Assembly: GCF_008806955.1 (NCBI RefSeq)
Contig: NZ_CP031727.1
Span: 2,618,001-2,682,000, forward strand
Direction: 5' to 3'
Length of the DNA stretch: 64,000 nt
Origin: Cellvibrio sp. KY-YJ-3
GTDB lineage: Bacteria > Pseudomonadota > Gammaproteobacteria > Pseudomonadales > Cellvibrionaceae
Position numbers and translations under genes: made by a program. Shown here piece by piece: positions 9,347-17,168 of this stretch (positions are counted from its first letter, which is position 1; every line of letters starts with the position of its first letter). The notes under the pieces are model-generated. The model had not been told where the DNA came from. It ran no database searches and saw only the letters and a program-made list of their open reading frames with translations.

Positions 9347-9757
9347 TTAAAACTTATCGTTGTTGGCAAAACCCAAATTATTAATTTTGGTTTTGCCCAA
9401 TAGCTTTAATAATAAATTACGCAGTGCGCGCAGAATCGGGTAAAGCACATGGCTTAATCGTTTGGATTTAAACAGCCAATAGTTCAAACGATTAAACAAC
9501 CCCGAGCGACTGCTCAGCAGCGACAGCATGTAAATTGCATCGGAACCGTAATAGAGTTGCTGCTCCAGTTTCACCACCATACCCTGATCTATATCCCAAC
9601 CCAGTGCGGTAATCTCATCCATAATGGGCCCTGGCTCGCGCGCATCCCACAGCACTAATTCACCAATATCCTCACGAATACGCACCATGCGGCAGTAGTT
9701 GTCGCAGGCGGGGCATTCTTTGTCGTACACCAGTACTACTTGTTGGGTTGTGGTCAC
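9347..9757 (-). CDS. DCC-family thiol-disulfide oxidoreductase-like protein (DUF393)
   Basis: 136 residues. The N-terminal VYDKECPACDNYC matches the DUF393 motif DxxCPxC with both cysteines present, so redox activity is plausible. The middle part has VLWDAREPG and YYGSDAIYML, also typical. The start is a GTG with GAGGTGATGA just upstream. It converges on the DUF6164-like gene. Confidence 0.8.
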   Translation of the reverse strand: MTTTQQVVLVYDKECPACDNYCRMVRIREDIGELVLWDAREPGPIMDEITALGWDIDQGMVVKLEQQLYYGSDAIYMLSLLSSRSGLFNRLNYWLFKSKRLSHVLYPILRALRNLLLKLLGKTKINNLGFANNDKF

Positions 9758-9907
9758 TCATCACCTCGGTTTTTGTGTAATCAAGCTGTCATTTATTTGT
9801 TGTTTTTCTGTCATCTGGCTGCCGTAACCTTGGCGCGCCAAAAAACATTTATTTACGACAAATAGCCTTGGTTTTATTAACACATGCCTTATTTGAGAAC
9901 ACATAAT

Positions 9908-12571
9908 ATGAAACTCATCCAACAAATACCACGCTGGGCAGCGCTGGCCGCTGTGTCATTTAGCCTGGTGGCCTGCGGCGGTGATGACAATGATTCATCC
10001 AGCAGTTCATCCATTAGCTCAACCAGCAGTTCAAGCAGCGTGTCGTCATCCAGCGATGCCTCTTCGGTGGATACTATATCTTCGTCGAGCACTTCTGTTG
10101 CAACTACAAGTTCTGCAACCACTTCTTCTGCAACTATTAGCTCTGTTGAAAGTTCTTCTTCGTTAAGTGAAAGCAGCAGCTCATCGTCAGTATCTTCAGC
10201 CGCCTTGCCGACGCTGGTGCTCAATGAAATGCGCTCGGACGGCGGTGGTTATGACTACATCGAAATCTACAACCCAGGCAATAGCGATTACACCTTCGTC
10301 GAAGGCGAATGGGCGGTCAACGATTTAAAAGGTTTTGGTGAGGACAAAGTTCCCGGCGTGTTAATACCGGCGGGCAGTGTCATTCCGGCTAAAGGATTCT
10401 TGTTGGTAGCGGTAGATCAAACTGCCGTACCCTTTGGTGCGCCAGAGGGAACCATTATTGGCGGTGCCGCTGAATTTGGTTTGGGTAAAGGCGATACAGC
10501 ATTGCTGACCCACAAGGGCGAAATTATTGATGAAAAAGGTTGGGCTGCCGGTAGCCATGTAAACACCATTGGCCGTTTGCCCGATGGTGGCGAGTGGCAC
10601 GATGAAGCTGAAGCGCTGACCGCAACTCCCGGTGTGATTAACGCTTTACCAGTAGTGAACCCACCCGCATCGCAGAGCGATATTGTGATTAACGAAGTGG
10701 TATCCAAAGGCCGCGCCGATTTGGATTTTGATTACGTAGAGCTTTACAACAAATCATCGCAACCCTATGTGTTTGCGGAAGGTGAATGGTCGCTGAGCGA
10801 CAGCGAAAATACTCTCATGCCCATTCCCGGCGGCACTACTATTCCCGGACATGGTTTTCTGGTGTTGTTGACCGATGTAGCCACCGGTGCAAATTTACCC
10901 ACCAATGCACCGGCCGGTGCAATCACTAACAGCACGGGTGGTTTTGGTATTGGTAAAAACGAAAATATTATTCTGGCGCGTTTTGAAGCAATTATTGATA
11001 ACGTAAGCCACGGCGACTTTCACGTAAACGCGTATGGTCGCCTGCCAGATGGCGGTGAATTTATTGACTTGGGTGATGGTACTGCTCCCCAGCTTTACGC
11101 ATCGCCCGGCCTGAAAAACTTTATGACCCCCGCGTTGAATTTAACCGTGACTACGCTGAATTTTTCCTCGTTTAATGACGACGAAACCGCGTTGGAAAAT
11201 AGTGGTTTCCGTGTATTTGGTTTGAACGCCGATTTAGCCAAAGATGTTGAACCGGAATACATTGCCGTTGCTGCTGACTCAAAAACAGCCTGGGTAACGC
11301 TGCAGGAAAACAACGGTGTTGCACGTATTAATCTGGATGGTACCCCGGCTATCACTAATATTTTTCCCTTGGGTTTTAAAGATTACGGTGCAGTAGGCAA
11401 TGAGATCGACCCGAGTGACCGGGATGATAAAGTCGAGTTTGCCGCGTATCCAAAAGTGTTTGGTATTTATCAGCCTGACGGCATTGCTGCATTTAATGAT
11501 GGTGGAATGGATTATGTGATTACCGCCAATGAAGGCGATGTGCGCGATTACTACACGAATTTTGAAGAGGGTGTAAAAGTCGCCGATATCACGCTCGACG
11601 AATCGGATTTCCCCAATGCCACCGAGCTAAAACAAAATGCGCAATTGGGCCGTTTGCTGGTGACGCAATTTGCAAAAACCTCCAGCGCGGAAACTGTATT
11701 CAGTGAATTGCTGAGTTTTGGTGCGCGTTCATTCAGTATTTGGAATGGCACTACGGGTGAACAGGTGTATGACAGCGGCAATGATTTGGAAGTCCAAGCT
11801 AATAACGCCGGTGTTTACCCGGATGACCGCAGCGATGCCAAAGGTGTTGAGCCGGAGAATCTGGCGATTGGCATGGTTGGTTCCAAGCGGTTTGTATTTG
11901 TCGGTTTGGAACGTGCCGATGCGGTAGCGGTGTATGACATCACTGATCTTGGCAATATCCAATTTAGTCAAATGTTGATCACCGAAGGTGATGATGCACC
12001 GGAAGGGATTTTGTTTATCAGTGCGGCTAACAGCCCCAACGGTAATCCCTTGTTAGTGGTGTCCAACGAGGGAAGCGGCAACGTGACGGTTTACCAAGGC
12101 AATGTGAATGGTGAATTTAGTTTTGCCTCGCGCTTGATATTGGAAGGTGGTGTGGCTGCAGCAGAAATCAGCGCCTACGATCCAATCACTAAACGTTTAT
12201 TTGTATTGAATAACGGTGAGCTACTTGCAAATTCGCGCATTGAAGTATTGAACCTGGCCGACCCTGCGGCACTGTCATTGCTGACCACTATCGACCTTAG
12301 CCCTTACGGTGGTGGTATTAATAGTGTGGCTGTGAGCAACGGTAAAATTGCGGGCGCATTGCAAGCGGTTGATAAAACCCAGACAGGTACCGTGGTGGTT
12401 TTTGATACCAGCAGTTATGCATTGCTCGGTATTGCCAAAGTCGGCGCCTTGCCCGATATGCTGACCTTTTCACCGGACGGAAAATTTATCCTGACGGCCG
12501 ATGAAGGTGAGGCGAAGGACGATTATTCGTATGATCCAATCGGTTCTGTTTCGATTATTACGTTGCCCTAA
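9908..12571 (+). CDS. Ser-rich outer-membrane lipoprotein with two lamin-tail domains and a choice-of-anchor I beta-propeller
   Basis: 887 residues from the ATG at 9908. The lipobox is LVAC with Cys at residue 23 followed by Gly, suggesting outer-membrane anchoring. Residues ~28-100 are a low-complexity Ser/Thr linker. Two related lamin-tail-type beta domains follow (about 103-245 and 252-400); each has a LNEMRS or INEVVS start, an E-Y/L-YN-P/K-S stretch and a GRLPDGGE end. The C-terminal ~480 residues resemble the choice-of-anchor I propeller family (VEPEYIAV, ANEGDVRDY, GVEPENLAIG, LTADEGEAKDD). The substrate is unknown; phosphoesterase-like or adhesive roles have been suggested for relatives. 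A good intrinsic terminator follows. Confidence 0.82.
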   Translation: MKLIQQIPRWAALAAVSFSLVACGGDDNDSSSSSSISSTSSSSSVSSSSDASSVDTISSSSTSVATTSSATTSSATISSVESSSSLSESSSSSSVSSAALPTLVLNEMRSDGGGYDYIEIYNPGNSDYTFVEGEWAVNDLKGFGEDKVPGVLIPAGSVIPAKGFLLVAVDQTAVPFGAPEGTIIGGAAEFGLGKGDTALLTHKGEIIDEKGWAAGSHVNTIGRLPDGGEWHDEAEALTATPGVINALPVVNPPASQSDIVINEVVSKGRADLDFDYVELYNKSSQPYVFAEGEWSLSDSENTLMPIPGGTTIPGHGFLVLLTDVATGANLPTNAPAGAITNSTGGFGIGKNENIILARFEAIIDNVSHGDFHVNAYGRLPDGGEFIDLGDGTAPQLYASPGLKNFMTPALNLTVTTLNFSSFNDDETALENSGFRVFGLNADLAKDVEPEYIAVAADSKTAWVTLQENNGVARINLDGTPAITNIFPLGFKDYGAVGNEIDPSDRDDKVEFAAYPKVFGIYQPDGIAAFNDGGMDYVITANEGDVRDYYTNFEEGVKVADITLDESDFPNATELKQNAQLGRLLVTQFAKTSSAETVFSELLSFGARSFSIWNGTTGEQVYDSGNDLEVQANNAGVYPDDRSDAKGVEPENLAIGMVGSKRFVFVGLERADAVAVYDITDLGNIQFSQMLITEGDDAPEGILFISAANSPNGNPLLVVSNEGSGNVTVYQGNVNGEFSFASRLILEGGVAAAEISAYDPITKRLFVLNNGELLANSRIEVLNLADPAALSLLTTIDLSPYGGGINSVAVSNGKIAGALQAVDKTQTGTVVVFDTSSYALLGIAKVGALPDMLTFSPDGKFILTADEGEAKDDYSYDPIGSVSIITLP

Positions 12572-12633
12572 TTGTCGCAAATCGAGCCTCCTGTAAAACA
12601 GGGCTTGGCTTGAGAGATAACAGGGGTTTTATA

Positions 12634-12671
12634 AAGGCTGTGTTCGGTGTTAAACCGGCACAGCCTTTTTT
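12634..12671 (+). terminator. Rho-independent terminator after the lamin-tail lipoprotein gene
   Basis: Stem AAGGCTGTG / CACAGCCTT with a loop of about 16 bases, followed directly by a T-rich run. It ends the 9908-12571 transcript. Confidence 0.8.
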
Positions 12672-12917
12672 GTTTTTGGTTTCTTTAGAGCGCTTCAGGA
12701 TTCTTCAGGTTATTGGTGTTTAGCGCTTGGCAAAAATCAGGCAATTCTAAAATCTAATCAGTGAGCGCAATATTGGCGGCGAAGTTGTTTATTTTTAGCA
12801 ATTCACTACTATACCTATCGACTGGGAGTTGTCTCTTGCTAATCCTGGCAATCATTTTTGAGATGTTAATAATGGTTGTTAGCCAAAAAATTCCAAATAC
12901 CCATCAAGGTAAATCAC
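12672..12917. other. Intergenic region upstream of the TonB receptor
   Basis: Together with the terminator before it, this makes about 345 bp without a gene. It should hold the receptor promoter. A TATACC hexamer at 12810-12815 is a possible -10, but I see no convincing -35 and no clear Fur-type palindrome. A TTG-started extension of the receptor frame from 12876 is possible but has no ribosome-binding site. Confidence 0.4.
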
Positions 12918-15230
12918 ATGTCCCCCTGTTCTACTAAGAATAAACTAAGCCTTTCAGCGCTCTTGTTGCTGTTTGGTCAAGGATGGGCGCTGCCGGCGCT
13001 GTCCGAGGATGACATTAATGGGAAGGAAACCTCAGTAACAAAAACCATTGAAGAGGTAATGGTCACTGCCAGAAAGCGCGAAGAAAGCCTTTTGGATGTA
13101 CCTATAGCGATTACCGCGTTCGGCGCCGGGATACTCTCCAATCCGACCATCAGCGACATTTCCAATTTGGCAGCTTTAGCCCCCAACGTGGAGTTTTCTG
13201 CATCGCCACCTATCTCGGGCACCAGCAACGCCGCGGCAGTGTTTATTCGCGGTATCGGCCAAAATGATTTCCTTTCAACCAATGACCCGGGCGTGGGTAT
13301 TTATCTCGATGGTGTTTATATCGCCCGCTCGGTTGGCGGTGTGCTGAAGGTGAACGACATTGAGCGCGTGGAAATATTACGCGGCCCCCAGGGAACGCTG
13401 TTTGGCAAAAATACTATCGGTGGAGCGGTGAATGTTATTTCACGCTTACCCAGCAATGAAGCCAGCGCAACTATCGCCCTTACGGGTGGTAGCAAGGATC
13501 GTCAGGATCTTGCTTTAAGTGCAGAAGGCCCATTGGCCGAGAACTTGGCTGGTCGTATTTCCTTACTGGATGAAAACCGCGATGGTTATGTAGAGCGGAC
13601 GCTGGATGGGAAAGATCAGGGCAACATAAACCGCAGTACTTTGAAAGGCATATTGCATTGGCAGCCTGCCGAACATATCGATGTTCGCTTAACCGGTGAC
13701 TATACCCGCCAACGCCAAAACGGTGCGGCAGAGGTGATGATAGAAATCGCCGAGGGCAGGGATCTAAGCACACTGCCACCGGGGGAACCCTTAACCAACT
13801 GGGAGGCGTTCAATGCACTTATCGCTGGGCCGCGGTTTAATACCCAATGGGACGCTCGTTGGTTGCCCACAGGCGATGGGTTTAATACCTTCAGTACTGG
13901 TCCTTCACAGGATGATATAGATGTAAAAGGCCTGTCGCTCACCGGCGATATTGAACTATCCCCAACAATGACCCTGACTTCAGTTACAGGATACCGCGCC
14001 ATGGAGGGCACCTATTCGCGGGACGCGGATGGTTCACCGCTGAATTATGGCAGCGTGGTGAATCTGGATGAGCAATCGCAATTCAGTGAAGAGCTGCGTT
14101 TAACCGGCACTAGCGGCAACCATTTATCCTGGACACTAGGGGCTTTTTATCTGAAGGAAGATATTACCAATCACCAGGACGTTGTTTTTTTGGATGGATT
14201 GTTTGAGGCGACTGGCGGCGGCGCCGATGCAACTTTTGATGTGAATAATGTAGTGGATGTCGATAGCCGCGCGCTTTTTGGTCAGCTCTCCTGGGAACAG
14301 GATGCCTGGGAAGTAACGGGTGGTTTGCGTATGACACGTGAACAAAAAGAATTTTTTATCGATAACTTTACCGTCAATAGTGGAGCCCAGTTGATTGGCC
14401 CGGAACAGAAACCCACGGATGTGTGGCGGGAAGTCTCACCCGGGTTAAATATCTCCTGCGATATTAACGATCGCACCATGCTTTACTCCAGTTACAGCGA
14501 AGGTTTTAAAAGTGGTGGCTACAATGGTCGCTTGGTTAACCCACCAACCGATGCCCAAAACGGCACTCCGGTTATAGATACCTTTGACCCGGAAAACGCC
14601 ACCACCTATGAGTTGGGATTCAAGCAGCAATACGATTGGCTTTACCTACAGGGCGCGGTGTTTACCACCGAATACACCAACATGCAGGTCTCGGTGCTGA
14701 CTGTCGGTGCGAATAATTTAATTGCTGTCACCATCGATAATGCTGCAAAAGCTACCATTGACGGTGCCGAACTAGAGGCAATAGTTACGGTGGTTGATAA
14801 CTTTCAGATCCGTACCGGCTTTGGGTATCTTGATGCTCGTTATACCGAGTTAGGTGAGAGCACCCTATTGAATAAAGACGATGACTTACAAAAAATTCCG
14901 CGCTGGAATGCATTTGTAAGAGGTGAATACGATTATCAGTTCAGAGACTATGGCAGCCTCACAACCACCTTGGAGTTAAGTTACAAAAGCAAAACCTACA
15001 ATGACCCGTTAAATGTAGAATCTATCGCGCAACCGGCGTTTACTTTGGTTAATGGTTCGGTAACCTGGGCAAATAATCAGGATACGATCAAGGCCTCGCT
15101 ATTTTGTAACAACCTTACCGACGAGACCTATTTTTTAAGTGGCACCACTGAACTTTCGTCTGTTGGTATTTCAAGTGCTACCTATGGTAGGCGACGTGAA
15201 GTTGGGCTCTCGCTGGAATACAGTTTCTAA
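12918..15230 (+). CDS. TonB-dependent outer-membrane receptor
   Basis: 770 residues. The start at 12918 has AAGG 8 bases upstream and gives a signal peptide (about 1-28). A TonB box-like segment, EEVMVTARKREE, comes before the plug (IAITAF, then FIRGIGQNDF, then RVEILRGPQGTLFGKNTIGGAVNV). A 22-stranded barrel follows, ending in Phe (LEYSF). It takes up a ligand across the outer membrane using TonB-ExbBD energy. The TAR-KR-ES class includes many carbohydrate, siderophore and unknown-ligand receptors, so the substrate cannot be named. A periplasmic binding protein follows 20 bp later, probably in the same transcript. Confidence 0.93.
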   Translation: MSPCSTKNKLSLSALLLLFGQGWALPALSEDDINGKETSVTKTIEEVMVTARKREESLLDVPIAITAFGAGILSNPTISDISNLAALAPNVEFSASPPISGTSNAAAVFIRGIGQNDFLSTNDPGVGIYLDGVYIARSVGGVLKVNDIERVEILRGPQGTLFGKNTIGGAVNVISRLPSNEASATIALTGGSKDRQDLALSAEGPLAENLAGRISLLDENRDGYVERTLDGKDQGNINRSTLKGILHWQPAEHIDVRLTGDYTRQRQNGAAEVMIEIAEGRDLSTLPPGEPLTNWEAFNALIAGPRFNTQWDARWLPTGDGFNTFSTGPSQDDIDVKGLSLTGDIELSPTMTLTSVTGYRAMEGTYSRDADGSPLNYGSVVNLDEQSQFSEELRLTGTSGNHLSWTLGAFYLKEDITNHQDVVFLDGLFEATGGGADATFDVNNVVDVDSRALFGQLSWEQDAWEVTGGLRMTREQKEFFIDNFTVNSGAQLIGPEQKPTDVWREVSPGLNISCDINDRTMLYSSYSEGFKSGGYNGRLVNPPTDAQNGTPVIDTFDPENATTYELGFKQQYDWLYLQGAVFTTEYTNMQVSVLTVGANNLIAVTIDNAAKATIDGAELEAIVTVVDNFQIRTGFGYLDARYTELGESTLLNKDDDLQKIPRWNAFVRGEYDYQFRDYGSLTTTLELSYKSKTYNDPLNVESIAQPAFTLVNGSVTWANNQDTIKASLFCNNLTDETYFLSGTTELSSVGISSATYGRRREVGLSLEYSF

Positions 15231-15250
15231 AAACAATGGGATTGATAACT

Positions 15251-16024
15251 ATGAATCTGAAACGAATCAAACAAAGTGTGTTTGTTCTGGCGGGCATGCT
15301 GTTGGCGGGAGCGGCGGCAGCACAAACCAAGGTTGAAGCCGAAGCTCCAATCAGCATTTCTGGTGTGGCATTGGAATATCGCCTGCGTGAAAATGGCAAT
15401 GATCAATACAACAAGCTATTGGAAGCCCTGGCCGATAAAAATCTCAACTTTAAGTTGGTGATTTTTCCATTGACCCGCGCCGTGCGTAATTTAATGGATA
15501 GCGAAGACTGTATTTTTCCTTCGTCCCTGAATTCAATACAAACACATTTTTCCGAACAAACAAAAGGCCGTGAATTCATTGCCTCGAATCCCATCGACTA
15601 TATCAGCATGCGCGTTTTTACACGGCAAGGTGAAAAAACTATCGCCTCTTTTAATGAGCTAAACGATAAAAGAGTCGCCATCTGGCTCGGTTTTGATCGC
15701 AATATTTATTTGCAGGGAGTCAATGCGGTGGTTGACGAAGTGGCGAGTGAAGAGGTGCGCGTGAATATGCTGACAAAAAAACGGGTAGACGCAATTGTGG
15801 GTTTTACGCCGGATGTTTTTCTGGCCGCCCAAAAACTTGGCGTGCCAATTCCGGAATACAATAAAAAGCTTTCCGTTTTTGAAGGTGAGGGCGCCTCGGT
15901 GGTGTGTCACAAGAATGCCAAAAATCTTCAGTTTATAGAACAACTAAATGTGCAATTAGAACTGCTGAGAGAATCGGGTGAATTGGGTAAAATTTTGGGG
16001 CCTTACGCTACCCTGGTTCATTGA
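15251..16024 (+). CDS. Periplasmic solute-binding protein, family 3-like
   Basis: 257 residues with a Sec signal peptide (about 1-23, AGAAAAQ cleavage region). The mature part looks like a small bilobal amino-acid-type binding protein (FPLTRAVRNLM, then DYISMRVFTRQGE, then ELNDKRVAIWLG, then ASVVCHKNAKNLQFIEQLN). Such proteins are usually ABC-uptake or sensor partners, but no ABC permease is nearby. The position directly behind the TonB receptor suggests both handle the same ligand (inference). The ATG at 15251 has GGGA about 9 bases before it; an in-frame ATG at 15236 is the alternative. Confidence 0.75.
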   Translation: MNLKRIKQSVFVLAGMLLAGAAAAQTKVEAEAPISISGVALEYRLRENGNDQYNKLLEALADKNLNFKLVIFPLTRAVRNLMDSEDCIFPSSLNSIQTHFSEQTKGREFIASNPIDYISMRVFTRQGEKTIASFNELNDKRVAIWLGFDRNIYLQGVNAVVDEVASEEVRVNMLTKKRVDAIVGFTPDVFLAAQKLGVPIPEYNKKLSVFEGEGASVVCHKNAKNLQFIEQLNVQLELLRESGELGKILGPYATLVH

Positions 16025-16086
16025 TTCAGTTAAAAAAATCTTTAATCAAGTCATTTGAATAAATAACTGAAGTGGTCAGTGCAAGA

Positions 16087-16115
16087 TCGAGCCTCTGGTG
16101 TGATCAGAGGCTCGA
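16087..16115. terminator. Perfect 11-bp hairpin between convergent genes
   Basis: TCGAGCCTCTG (16087-16097) pairs with CAGAGGCTCGA (16105-16115) over a 7-base loop. It lies between the binding-protein stop and the ketosynthase stop. Neither strand has a clean T-tract, so it may act as a processing end or Rho-assisted terminator. Confidence 0.55.
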
Positions 16116-16128
16116 ATAAAAAATAAAA

Positions 16129-17079
16129 TTAATATTCCCACAGCATGGCAATTGAATAGCCGCCCGCTGAAGGCGCCATGAATAATATTTTTTCACCTCT
16201 TTGTAAATCACCTTTCTTTCGCCAGTAATCCAATGTTACCGGTATATTAGCTACGGTCATGTTGGCATAAAGCCCTATGGTATGCCGGATTTTGTCCTCA
16301 GAAATTTCCAGTTTGTCGGCCCAGACTTGCATCATTTTTAATCCGGACTGGTGCATTATCACCTTATCAACTGCAACGCTCGGGTTTCTATCAAGCAGCG
16401 TTTTTGCGACAGACATAGGAAACAAAATTAAATCTTTTATTGTGGTTCTTCCTTCCGGGGGGCGCACAGTAAAAAATTCTTTCTGTTGGGTAAATTGTGC
16501 ATTTTTCATTACCAGCGCGTTAAACACTTCCGGCTTGGTATTGTTTAATTCATGCTTATCAATAAAAGACTCTGAGGAAGCATCCAAAATTACCGCGCCT
16601 GCACCATCGCCCGCAAAAGCAAAGTTTGGCTTGGTGGTGTCCAGCATAGTGTGAACCCAATCGGTCGAGGTTACTATGAGTACCACTTTATTTTTGCCGG
16701 TGCTGATCAGTGAATCCGCCATATTTAATGCGGTAATAAACGAGGAGCACGCTGTATTGATTGGCAACACCGAGGCATTCCATGCACCTAACTCGTGTTG
16801 CATCAAATTCAAATCATCGCCGTAAACATTTCGACTGGGTTGGATAATGCCGATAATTAAATCGATATCCATTGCCGTGTATTTACTGTTAGCCAAGGCA
16901 TCTTTAGCGGCTTCGACCGCCATCATCAAGGCGGTTTCAACCGCACTGGCATGGCGACGTTCTTCGTAGCCGGAAAAGTATTCATCCATGGATTCAAACA
17001 AGGCATTGCCGCCCACAAATTCACTATTGAGGACGATGGTGGATGGTAGATAACTACCTGTTGCTTCTATATGGGACAA
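16129..17079 (-). CDS. Ketosynthase III (FabH-like 3-oxoacyl-ACP synthase family)
   Basis: 316 residues, thiolase fold. The FabH catalytic triad is all present: Cys111 in NTACSS, His243 in IMHQSG and Asn273 in YANMTVANIP. The start is TTG at 17079, supported by GAGAGG 8 bases upstream. True FabH genes normally sit in a fab cluster with plsX/fabD; this one instead follows a ThDP enzyme by 89 bp with the same orientation. It therefore more likely makes or modifies a secondary metabolite, condensing or transferring an acyl group, than primes bulk fatty-acid synthesis. Specificity is unknown. Confidence 0.85.
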   Translation of the reverse strand: MSHIEATGSYLPSTIVLNSEFVGGNALFESMDEYFSGYEERRHASAVETALMMAVEAAKDALANSKYTAMDIDLIIGIIQPSRNVYGDDLNLMQHELGAWNASVLPINTACSSFITALNMADSLISTGKNKVVLIVTSTDWVHTMLDTTKPNFAFAGDGAGAVILDASSESFIDKHELNNTKPEVFNALVMKNAQFTQQKEFFTVRPPEGRTTIKDLILFPMSVAKTLLDRNPSVAVDKVIMHQSGLKMMQVWADKLEISEDKIRHTIGLYANMTVANIPVTLDYWRKKGDLQRGEKILFMAPSAGGYSIAMLWEY

Positions 17080-17168
17080 AACAAAAACCTCTCATTCATA
17101 AAAATAAGTGTGGATAAAAATTCAGGGGGATTATTGGTGGTTGCTATAACGATTAGGTTTGGTCTGTG

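Noticed and set aside
9980-10200. Repetitive serine-coding DNA considered as a tandem repeat or CRISPR-like array
   Set aside because: It is codon-level low complexity for a Ser/Thr linker, with no fixed repeat-spacer pattern.
12876-12917. TTG start extending the TonB receptor
   Set aside because: The ATG at 12918 has the ribosome-binding site and gives a normal signal peptide.
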